NCBI GenBank assembly: GCA_963613665.1
Contig: CAVEAL010000012.1
Location: 1-64,000 of the forward strand
From: F23-B02 sp963613665
Lineage (GTDB): Bacteria; Bacillota; Clostridia; Oscillospirales; Oscillospiraceae
Direction: 5' to 3'
Length of the DNA stretch: 64,000 bases
Shown: one piece after another, positions 57,481 through 64,000 of the stretch
Layout: each line of letters opens with the position of its first letter
Numbering within the stretch: the stretch's first letter is position 1
The notes under the pieces: generated by a model
The model's database searches: none
The model's input: only the letters and a program-made list of their open reading frames with translations
What the model was told of the DNA's origin: nothing
Position numbers and translations under genes: made by a program

Positions 57481-59025
57481 CTAAAAAGCGTCGCAGTCGT
57501 CGAAGTCGAGGAGGGTGGGATCAACGGGGGTCTCGCGCAGGACGCTCTGCATGTAGCGGTTGACCTGACGGCGCATATCGCGGCGCGAGATCGTGCGCGG
57601 ATCCATGAGATCCTGCTGTACCCAGATGAAATTGATGTTCCGCTCGCGTGCCTGCTCGTCGAAGATGCCCTGGAGTCCGTCCATGCCCTTGCAGGATATC
57701 TGGTCGTACATGATGATGGTGTCAACGCCGTACTCTTCGGCCACGCGCCACATCTCATCGACGGCGTTGCGGAAGCCGCCCTTGGTGTGCTTGCGCATGG
57801 TGGCGCGCTGATAGGTAAGCGCAACGCCGCGGAGCATCGACTCGGGCGTGGAGGTGTCGATAATGACCTGCGAGATGTGCGTTTCCATGTCCATGACTGA
57901 CACGATGCCCCAGCACTGCTCGAGCCAGTTGGCAAAATTCGTGTAGTAGTTAGCCGGACACGACCAGACCAGCGCCTTGTGGCGCATCTCGGCCGAGCAG
58001 GGCAGGCGCTTCTCGTAGGCCGAGGTCATGAGCCGGTGCACCTTTTTGTCGGTCTTGTTGAAGCGCTCGTCCATGCCGCCGTGCAGATGATAGCTGTACA
58101 TGCGGTACAGCCACGGTGTGGCACCGGTCACCTGCGGATAATCGGTGCGGTTTATATCCCACAGATCGAGGTGGAAGCGTGTGACGTCGTTATAGCTCTC
58201 GAGCGCCTTTGCAAATGCGTCCCAGTCAAATTTCTCGCCCGTGTGCCGCTCGATAAACTCGATGCAGCCGCGCAGCTCCTCGACGGCATAGTCCTGCGCA
58301 TCGACATCGTCGTTGTAGCGCAGCGGCACGCCGAGGCAGTAGGTCGGCAGCTTGAAATAGCGGTCCTGGAACGAGGTGGTCATGATGCTGCCGTCGCAGG
58401 GCATGTTGCAGGCAATGAAGCACTTGCCGAAGATAGGGTAATCGCCCTCGGCGGCAACGCCGGCCTCTGCCGAGGGCAGGGGGCAGACGTCTGCGGGAAC
58501 GCCGAAGTTCTCGATAGCGTCGAGATACACCGGCGGAAGCTGCTGGTTTATCATGGAAGACAGAAAAATGGGAATGGTCTGCACGGGAATGCCGATGAGG
58601 TTCGGGAAGCCCGCCATGAGCTCGGTCGGGATGAGCTCGTCAAAGCACACGATGCGGTCGGCCAGCGCCTTTTTTCCGCCGATGTTCTGATCGGCATTGA
58701 AGCTCTCGGCAATAATATCGATGGTGTGCTTTATTATGATATCGTACAGCAGGTGGCCTGCCCTGAGCTGAACGCCGCGCATACCCTCGAGCTGGCGGTC
58801 GATAAACTGCGGCAGCGTGAGGTAGGTCAGCATCCAGCGGTAGCGCCAGATGCCCTTGACGACCTGCAGGGGGGACTGGAGGACGAATTTGATCATGTCC
58901 TTCCACATGACGCACCACCAGCCGTAGTCGATGAGCGTGTCCTTCAGGCCGCGCCACTCGCGCCAGCGGCGAACGCCGGTCTTGTCTATGTAGCTCAGTC
59001 CCATGTTTCTTGCTTTTTCCGACAT
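57481..59025 (-). CDS. 2-hydroxyacyl-CoA dehydratase family subunit, large
   Basis: 514 residues, HgdB/BcrC-like. It has GKCFIACNMPCDGSIMT with Cys pairs, NMETHISQVIIDTSTPESMLRG, and MYDQISCKGMDGLQGIFDEQARERNINFIWVQQDLMDPRTISRRDMRRQVNRYM. The family uses a 4Fe-4S cluster to dehydrate 2-hydroxyacyl-CoA after one-electron activation. Start directly before the stop of the partner gene, overlapping by spacing of one base. The ATP-driven activator (HgdC-like) is not in this window. Substrate unknown; glutaryl-, phenyllactyl- and isocaproyl-type forms are all possible. Confidence 0.78.
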   Translation of the reverse strand: MSEKARNMGLSYIDKTGVRRWREWRGLKDTLIDYGWWCVMWKDMIKFVLQSPLQVVKGIWRYRWMLTYLTLPQFIDRQLEGMRGVQLRAGHLLYDIIIKHTIDIIAESFNADQNIGGKKALADRIVCFDELIPTELMAGFPNLIGIPVQTIPIFLSSMINQQLPPVYLDAIENFGVPADVCPLPSAEAGVAAEGDYPIFGKCFIACNMPCDGSIMTTSFQDRYFKLPTYCLGVPLRYNDDVDAQDYAVEELRGCIEFIERHTGEKFDWDAFAKALESYNDVTRFHLDLWDINRTDYPQVTGATPWLYRMYSYHLHGGMDERFNKTDKKVHRLMTSAYEKRLPCSAEMRHKALVWSCPANYYTNFANWLEQCWGIVSVMDMETHISQVIIDTSTPESMLRGVALTYQRATMRKHTKGGFRNAVDEMWRVAEEYGVDTIIMYDQISCKGMDGLQGIFDEQARERNINFIWVQQDLMDPRTISRRDMRRQVNRYMQSVLRETPVDPTLLDFDDCDAF

Positions 59026-59026
59026 A

Positions 59027-60223
59027 TCAGAGCCCTCCCTTTTCCTTGCGTATCTGCTTTATTTCAAGGCTTTCGACAAAGGCCTGAACGCGTGTGCGCA
59101 GCTGGCCGGAGGCGTTGCCGGTGTACTCTCTGTCAACGCAGACGGTGGGATAGCCGTACAGCTCCGTCATAACGTGCGAGGCAAGCGCACGCTCGTAGCC
59201 CCAGAACTCGCAGAACTTCATCTGCTCGTATATGATGCCCTGTGCATTAAAGTCGCGCGCAAGCTTATCGACAAAGTCATAGCGGCCGTGGACCTTGTCC
59301 TGCGACATGTAGCGCGGGCACTGGCTCGTCTGCTGATAGAAGCGGCAGATCTGATCAAGGGCGGGCTCGCCGTCGGTAAGAGGTATCTCCTGCCTGCCGG
59401 GGAAGGAGCCGAAGCAGAAGCGGTCGGCCACGATGAGTGCTCCGGACTGCTCGACCGTGCGCGTGAAGTCAAGATCGTCGATCTCGCTGCCGACTACTAC
59501 TACGCGCGCGCGGTGCGCACACTTTGAATCGATCTCGCGGCTTTTGATCTCCTCGAGCGTTTCGCGCAGCTTATCTATGATGAGATGCTTCGGGCAGCAG
59601 TAGGAAACGAGGCACAGAACGTGGAATTCATAGCCCGTTACGGGGGGATTATCCAGCTTGCGGTATTCGCCGATCTCGCTTATAATGCGGCAGACCTCGT
59701 TGTGCTCTGCCACGGCTTTGCGTATTGCCGCGTCGGATATATCCGTGCCGTATTTCTCGTGCAGAGGCTCGAGCACCTTTTTTGTGAGCTGATTCTTGTA
59801 ATGTGCAAGACCGTGCGGTGTTACCTTGAAGGGCACGTCGATGAAGGAAACGAAGAACTTGTCGTTCTTCACGAGCTGCAGCATCTCAAAATGCTCGAGA
59901 GTGCGGTTCATCTCGGTGCAGGTCTCGCCGCCGGCGAGTGCCGACAGGAAGTTGTAGCCGCCCTCGATGCCGCGCTCGACAAGCGCCTTCGCGTAGCCGC
60001 ACAGGTAGTTTGTCATGTAGTAGGTCGATATCTCCAGTGAGCCCGTGCGCGGTGCACGCATTCGGACGGAGAAGCAGTTGTCGAGGTTGAGCAGTACCTC
60101 CGGCATGTGATAGCAGGTGTAGCCCACGGCTTTCTTCCCCTCCGCCACCGCCTGTATGACGAGCTCGTTTGCAGCCTCGTCGAGCAGGTGCTCAAAGTAG
60201 ATAAGGTGTTGTAGATCTTTCAT
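59027..60223 (-). CDS. 2-hydroxyacyl-CoA dehydratase family subunit, small
   Basis: 398 residues, HgdB-like. KAVGYTCYHMPEVLLNL, ALAGGETCTEMN and GIIYEQMKFCEFWGYERALASH give three conserved Cys regions expected to ligate the Fe-S cluster. Forms a pair with the next gene (1-base gap). I chose the ATG preceded by GGGAGGG; the longer reading starting at 60286 has no ribosome site. A consensus promoter lies about 140 bases upstream. No CoA-transferase or dehydrogenase is adjacent. Confidence 0.8.
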   Translation of the reverse strand: MKDLQHLIYFEHLLDEAANELVIQAVAEGKKAVGYTCYHMPEVLLNLDNCFSVRMRAPRTGSLEISTYYMTNYLCGYAKALVERGIEGGYNFLSALAGGETCTEMNRTLEHFEMLQLVKNDKFFVSFIDVPFKVTPHGLAHYKNQLTKKVLEPLHEKYGTDISDAAIRKAVAEHNEVCRIISEIGEYRKLDNPPVTGYEFHVLCLVSYCCPKHLIIDKLRETLEEIKSREIDSKCAHRARVVVVGSEIDDLDFTRTVEQSGALIVADRFCFGSFPGRQEIPLTDGEPALDQICRFYQQTSQCPRYMSQDKVHGRYDFVDKLARDFNAQGIIYEQMKFCEFWGYERALASHVMTELYGYPTVCVDREYTGNASGQLRTRVQAFVESLEIKQIRKEKGGL

Positions 60224-60360
60224 ATTCCCTCCCTGTTTTTTCGCCGGCCGGCAGCTTTCCGTAGTGTGCCGCAGCCTGAATAACAAGCGTATGTGACGCT
60301 GCCGTCCGAAAGCTTATATTAAAAAATCATAAGTTCGTCTATCTTTTATCATTACCGTTT

Positions 60361-60389
60361 AGTATATTATGTATAATGCTCCGTGTCAA
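60361..60389 (-). promoter_or_regulatory. Promoter of the dehydratase operon
   Basis: On the minus strand TTGACA, 17 bases, TATACT. Confidence 0.75.
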
Positions 60390-60416
60390 TACAAACAAGC
60401 CGATTCTATCTGCCGT

Positions 60417-60445
60417 TTGACAGCGAAGAAACAATAGTTTATGAT
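60417..60445 (+). promoter_or_regulatory. Promoter of the C_GCAxxG_C_C gene and two-component system
   Basis: TTGACA, 17 bases, TATGAT, 40 bases ahead of the start codon. It is back to back with the dehydratase promoter, 27 bases apart. Confidence 0.7.
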
Positions 60446-60485
60446 ATACTTATAAAAAAGAATTCGGCTGCGGAGGAATAATGAT

Positions 60486-60887
60486 ATGAGCAAAAAAGAG
60501 CTTGCCGCGCAGTACCATGCCTCGGGCTGCAACTGCGCGATGGCCGTCGGCTGCGCGTTCTGCGACAGAGCGGGAGTGAGCGAGGACGAGATGAAGGCGC
60601 TCACGCGGCGCTACGGCGGCGGAGCGTATAAATACTGCGGTGCACTGCTGGGCGCGGTCGCCGCGATGAATATGGCAAAGGGGCAGTACGATCCGGACGA
60701 CCCCGCCGCGCTCGACGGTGCGGCGGCTGACAAGGCCGCCGGGCTTCTGCGCGCATTCGAGGCGAAAAACGGCTCGGTGTTCTGCCGCGAGCTCAAGGGC
60801 AGGGACACCGGCGTCGTTCTGCGTGCCTGCCGCGGTTGCGTCGAGGATGCCGCCGAGCTTGCCGAAAAGCTTTTTGAGGAAGAGTAA
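60486..60887 (+). CDS. C_GCAxxG_C_C family protein
   Basis: 133 residues. The family pattern is clear: CNCAMAVGCAF (residues 15-25), GGGAYKYCGALLGAVAAM, and CRGCVEDAAELAEKLF at the C terminus. These conserved Cys residues point to redox chemistry or metal binding, but no activity is established. AAGGAGG-like GGAGGAA lies before the ATG. The response-regulator gene begins at the base after the stop, so the protein is cotranscribed with a sensor system. Confidence 0.85.
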   Translation: MSKKELAAQYHASGCNCAMAVGCAFCDRAGVSEDEMKALTRRYGGGAYKYCGALLGAVAAMNMAKGQYDPDDPAALDGAAADKAAGLLRAFEAKNGSVFCRELKGRDTGVVLRACRGCVEDAAELAEKLFEEE

Positions 60888-61559
60888 ATGTACCGTATCT
60901 ACATCGTCGAGGACGATCCGGGCATAGCCGAGGGTATCGCGCGGCAGGCCGGAGCCTGGGGCTTCGAGGTCAAATGCGCGGATGATTTCCGCGGCGTGAT
61001 GGCCGAATTTGCCGCTTTTGAGCCGCATCTTGTGCTGCTGGATATCACCCTGCCGTTTTTTAACGGCTATCACTGGTGCGGCGAGATACGCGCCGTGTCC
61101 AAGGTCCCGATAATTTTCATATCCTCGGCCTCGGACAATATGAACATCGTCATGGCAATGAGCATGGGCGCGGACGATTTCATCGCCAAGCCCTTTGACG
61201 GCGGCGTGCTCATGGCGAAGATCCAGGCGCTGCTGCGGCGCAGCTATGATTTTGCCCCGAGCATGCCCATCATCGAGCATCGCGGCGCCATACTCAGCCT
61301 GGGCGACAACTCACTCAGCTACAAGGGGCAGAGCATCGCGCTTACGAAAAACGAGTACCGCATACTGCTGTGCCTCATGCGCAGCTGCGGGAAGGTCGTA
61401 AGCCGCGAAAAGCTCATGGAAAAGCTCTGGGAAACGGACAGCTTCGTAGATGAGAACACGCTTACGGTAAACGTGGGACGCCTGCGTAAAAAGCTCGATG
61501 CCGCAGGGCTCGAGGGCTTTATCTCAACGAAATTCGGCGTGGGCTACATCGTGGAGTGA
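60888..61559 (+). CDS. OmpR-family response regulator
   Basis: 223 residues. Receiver domain with IVEDDPGI, phosphoacceptor Asp52 in LVLLDITLPF, and the switch Lys in IAKPFDGG. The winged-helix output domain (about 125-223) has LTKNEYRILLCLMRS and VNVGRLRKKLD. It pairs with the sensor kinase 6 bases downstream. The set resembles the BceRS-type systems, but no BceAB exporter is adjacent. Confidence 0.93.
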   Translation: MYRIYIVEDDPGIAEGIARQAGAWGFEVKCADDFRGVMAEFAAFEPHLVLLDITLPFFNGYHWCGEIRAVSKVPIIFISSASDNMNIVMAMSMGADDFIAKPFDGGVLMAKIQALLRRSYDFAPSMPIIEHRGAILSLGDNSLSYKGQSIALTKNEYRILLCLMRSCGKVVSREKLMEKLWETDSFVDENTLTVNVGRLRKKLDAAGLEGFISTKFGVGYIVE

Positions 61560-61565
61560 GGTAAA

Positions 61566-62558
61566 ATGAAGCTGTTTTCCGCATATCTCAGGGAGCACAT
61601 CCGGCTGATCGCCGTGCTGCTGCTTTCCGCGGCGATATTCGCCGTGAGCTTTGTGCTGTACAAGCTGCCGCTGCTTGCGGTGGCCTACCCCGCGGCGCTG
61701 TGCCTTGTGCTGGCACTTGTCTTCTCCGCGGTCGATTTTGCACGCGTAAAGCGCCGCCATGCGGAATTTCTCTCGCTTACGGAGCTTACCGCCGCCGAGG
61801 CGAAAATGCTGCCGCCGGTGCAGAGCATAGACGATGCCGATTACCGCCGCATCATCGAGCTTCTGGCCGACAGCCGCGAAAGCCTCAGCCGCAGTGTGCA
61901 GAACCGGCGGAACGATATGCTCGACTACTACACCGTGTGGGTGCATCAGATAAAAACTCCGATCGCGTCCATGCGCCTGACACTGCAAAATTCGGACTCG
62001 CCCGAGTCGCGCCGGCTGTCATCCGACCTCGGACGCATCGAGCGCTATGTTGAAATGGCGCTGGCGTATCTCCGCCTCGACTCCGAGAGCAGCGACTATG
62101 TCATACGCGAGTTTGAGCTCGACCCGCTGATACGCCGCTCGGTGAAGAAATTTGCCGGCGATTTCATATCAAAGCGCCTGAGCCTTGAACTCGAGCCGGC
62201 CGGCGTGCGCGTCGTGAGCGACGAGAAGTGGCTGGCGTTTGTGCTCGAGCAGATACTTTCAAATGCCCTTAAATACACGCGCGAGGGCAGCGTGAGGATA
62301 TACCTCATGCAGCCGAAGACCCTCTGCATACGCGACAGCGGCATCGGCATCGCGCCCGAGGATATGCCGCGCATTTTTGAAAAGGGCTACACCGGACGCA
62401 ACGGACGCGATGACCTTCGCGCAAGCGGCCTCGGCCTGTATCTGTGCCGCCGTGTCTGCGACAGGCTCGGCCACCAGATCTCTGCCGTTTCCGAGCCCGG
62501 CCGCGGCACGGAGATACGCATAGACCTCAGCGGCTACGACCTTGCGCCGAACGAATAG
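61566..62558 (+). CDS. Sensor histidine kinase with short two-helix sensor (BceS-like)
   Basis: 330 residues. Two membrane helices at about 13-33 and 37-57 are joined by a very short loop, so there is no large external sensor domain. The dimerisation helix holds His127 in WVHQIKTPIASM. The ATPase part shows EQILSNALKYT, DSGIGIAPEDMPRIFEKGYTGRNGR and ASGLGLYLCR. This intramembrane-sensing layout is typical of kinases that read the state of an ABC transporter or envelope stress. The only transporter in the window (23-25.6 kb) is far away. Confidence 0.92.
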   Translation: MKLFSAYLREHIRLIAVLLLSAAIFAVSFVLYKLPLLAVAYPAALCLVLALVFSAVDFARVKRRHAEFLSLTELTAAEAKMLPPVQSIDDADYRRIIELLADSRESLSRSVQNRRNDMLDYYTVWVHQIKTPIASMRLTLQNSDSPESRRLSSDLGRIERYVEMALAYLRLDSESSDYVIREFELDPLIRRSVKKFAGDFISKRLSLELEPAGVRVVSDEKWLAFVLEQILSNALKYTREGSVRIYLMQPKTLCIRDSGIGIAPEDMPRIFEKGYTGRNGRDDLRASGLGLYLCRRVCDRLGHQISAVSEPGRGTEIRIDLSGYDLAPNE

Positions 62559-62611
62559 CCCCGGCGGCGCCGCTAAAAAGATAGGAGAAGCGTTAATTCG
62601 CTGCTGAAAAA

Positions 62612-63448
62612 ATGGCAATTTTAATTGACGGAAAAAAACTTTCGGAAAAAATATGCGCCGAGGTCAGAGCCGAGGCGGAGCAACTGCGGCGCAGACCCTG
62701 CCTTGCGGCGGTCCTCGTCGGTGAGGATCCCGCGTCGCAGATATATGTGCGCAACAAGGAACGCGACTGCGCAAAATGCGGCATCGACAGCCGCCGCTTC
62801 GACCTGCCGGACACGTTGCCGGAGAAGGAGCTCCTTGCGCTTATAGATGAGCTCGACCGCGACGACACGGTAGACGGCATTCTCGTGCAGCTTCCGCTGC
62901 CGGAGCAGATATCCGAGCGCGCCGTCATAAACGCGATAGCGCCGGATAAGGACGTGGATGCGTTCCACCCGATAAATGTCGGCCGCATGGTCACCGGCGA
63001 CGGTGAGCTCACGCCGTGCACGCCTGCGGGCATTATGGAGATGCTGCGTGAATACCGCATCCCGACCGACGGCAGGCACTGCGTCATGGTCGGCCGCAGC
63101 AATATCGTCGGCCGTCCGATGGGGCTTATGATGCTCAACGCCGACGCAACGGTCACCTACTGCCACAGGCATACGAAGGACCTTGCCGCAATGACGCGGC
63201 AGGCGGATATACTCATTGTCGCGGCGGGCTCGCCGAGGCTCATCACCGGCGATATGGTCAAGCAGGGTGCCGTCGTCATTGACGTCGCCATGAACCGCGA
63301 CCCCGAAACGGGCAGATTTTTCGGCGACGTGTGCTTTGACGAGGTCGAGAAGAAGGCGGGCTACATCACCCCGGTGCCAGGCGGCGTGGGCCCGATGACC
63401 CGCGCAATGCTCATGAAAAATATCCTCGCAGCAGCTAAGATGAGATAA
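62612..63448 (+). CDS. folD: Bifunctional methylene-THF dehydrogenase / cyclohydrolase
   Basis: 278 residues. Interconverts 5,10-methylene- and 10-formyl-tetrahydrofolate. Seen are SQIYVRNKERDCAKCGI with the catalytic Tyr and Lys, VDGILVQLPLPEQ, DKDVDAFHPINVGRM and the NADP-binding VVGRSNIVGRPMGLM, ending TPVPGGVGPMTRAML. It has no strong ribosome site visible before the ATG. Single gene. Confidence 0.96.
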   Translation: MAILIDGKKLSEKICAEVRAEAEQLRRRPCLAAVLVGEDPASQIYVRNKERDCAKCGIDSRRFDLPDTLPEKELLALIDELDRDDTVDGILVQLPLPEQISERAVINAIAPDKDVDAFHPINVGRMVTGDGELTPCTPAGIMEMLREYRIPTDGRHCVMVGRSNIVGRPMGLMMLNADATVTYCHRHTKDLAAMTRQADILIVAAGSPRLITGDMVKQGAVVIDVAMNRDPETGRFFGDVCFDEVEKKAGYITPVPGGVGPMTRAMLMKNILAAAKMR

Positions 63449-63454
63449 AAAAGA

Positions 63455-63476
63455 GCAGGCCGTTTTAACGGCCTGC
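63455..63476 (-). terminator. Hairpin after folD with T run on the minus strand
   Basis: GCAGGCCGTT and AACGGCCTGC form a perfect 10-bp stem. The T run lies on the minus strand (TCTTTTTT); the plus-strand side is AAAACAGG. So as a terminator it fits the opposite strand better than folD. Confidence 0.5.
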
Positions 63477-63671
63477 AAAACAGGGTTGTGGGATAAAGAT
63501 ATGAGCCGCGGTCCTGCGCTGCAGGACCTATTGGATAAGCTGTGCTTAGATAATACAACGTCCGCCGCGCCTTGTAAAGAGCGAAAAAGCACTGCTTTTG
63601 TCGAACGGAAAATTTTCCTTGAATATTTTTTTCCGACTCGGGAATACTGAGTGGGAAAGGAGTGTTTTTCA

Positions 63672-63878
63672 GTGATAATAGACCGTATCGCACTTGTTTT
63701 GACCATAATAGGCGGCATCAACTGGGGCAGTGTAGGCCTGTTCAAATTCGATATCGTCGCATGGCTCTGCGGCGGACAGACCGCCTCCGTGAGCCGCGTG
63801 ATATACACGCTCGTCGGCCTTGCCGCGCTGTGGTGCATCTCTCTGCTCTTCCGCGATCCTTCAGACGCGGATATTTAG
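63672..63878 (+). CDS. DUF378 family membrane protein
   Basis: 68 residues. Two membrane helices: IIDRIALVLTIIGGINWGSVGLF, the highly conserved DUF378 opening, and VSRVIYTLVGLAALWCISLLF. Function of the family is unknown. I chose GTG at 63672, nine bases after AAAGGAG; the upstream ATG at 63651 lies before that site. The stop codon touches the hairpin repeat that follows. Confidence 0.85.
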   Translation: MIIDRIALVLTIIGGINWGSVGLFKFDIVAWLCGGQTASVSRVIYTLVGLAALWCISLLFRDPSDADI

Positions 63879-63970
63879 AGGCGCATGAGACACCTGCGGA
63901 TACGCATATTGCGGTGTCCCGATACCGGGACACCGCAATATGCGTACAGGTACAGCCTCGATGCGCCTCT
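63877..63970. repeat. Long imperfect palindrome with perfect 21-bp core stem
   Basis: TACGCATATTGCGGTGTCCCG (63901-63921; 21 bp core, here described by position) pairs perfectly with 63926-63946 across an ATAC loop. Outer arms AGAGGCGCAT (63877-63886) and ATGCGCCTCT (63961-63970), plus ACCTG/CAGGT, extend it. A degenerate half occurs at 57448-57476. It could end transcription of the DUF378 gene but lacks a T run. Confidence 0.7.
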
Positions 63971-64000
63971 GAAATTACGGCTGGACGGAATTCCTGATGC

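Noticed and set aside
1..64000. CRISPR array, rRNA genes or complete insertion sequence
   Set aside because: No regularly spaced repeats with spacers, no rRNA-like conserved sequence and no transposase were seen on either strand.

Overview
The window reads as a GC-rich chromosomal segment of an anaerobic Clostridia-type Firmicute, most likely an Oscillospirales/Oscillospiraceae gut lineage. The evidence is the gene set: NiaR and Rex repressors, a CBS-type family II pyrophosphatase, a Na+-pumping oxaloacetate decarboxylase with a separate biotin carrier, HgdB-type dehydratase subunits, dnaG-rpoD and a 6S RNA with Firmicute-like conserved segments. Strong AAGGAGG ribosome sites, U-tract terminators and frequent ATA isoleucine codons fit this. 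No species can be named from the sequence alone.

Layout. 1-3.4 kb: a niacin module on the minus strand (pncB, niaR, and an EIIC-like transporter behind a perfect palindrome). 3.5-8 kb: a coiled-coil membrane protein, a DivIVA-like protein, a possible structured RNA, mnmE and rex. 8.2-11.9 kb: trmB, exoA, dusB, an ECF sigma factor and its anti-sigma factor, overlapping head to tail. 12-13.6 kb: CBS pyrophosphatase. 13.7-23.3 kb: a full shikimate to Phe/Tyr operon (pheA, aroB, aroC, aroE-aroK fusion, aroQ, aroA, tyrA, DAHP synthase, aminotransferase) behind a consensus promoter and a roughly 290-nt leader. That leader holds two terminator hairpins and a 48-codon ORF whose residues 21-40 are half aromatic. 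23.3-31.7 kb (minus strand): an ABC exporter, the oxaloacetate decarboxylase operon and a class A PBP.

31.9-46 kb: two small genes and 6S RNA, then a compact 8.4-kb phage-derived cassette (terminase, portal, protease, decoration-like protein, capsid, connectors, LysM baseplate protein, hub, spike-like tip). It has no integrase, replication, tape-measure, sheath or fibre gene, and no visible decay. It ends at a terminator shared with convergent gdhA. Nearby are an Xpf-like sigma-region-4 protein and a membrane-anchored GH25 lysozyme, which could supply regulation and lysis. tRNA-Tyr, tRNA-Thr and tRNA-Arg lie here too.

46-64 kb: YmdB-type phosphodiesterase with YhaO/YhaN-like repair proteins, a TetR regulator, hflX-yigZ, dgt, dnaG-rpoD, two 2-hydroxyacyl-CoA dehydratase-family subunits, a C_GCAxxG_C_C protein with a two-component system, folD and a DUF378 protein. 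Two inverted copies of a MITE-like repeat (1-179 and 50830-51028) and a long hairpin repeat at the right edge are the non-coding elements of note.

The most promising unusual features are the reduced phage-head cassette with its own control region, and the aromatic-residue-rich leader ORF of the aro operon. Both are proposals from sequence and need comparative or experimental tests.
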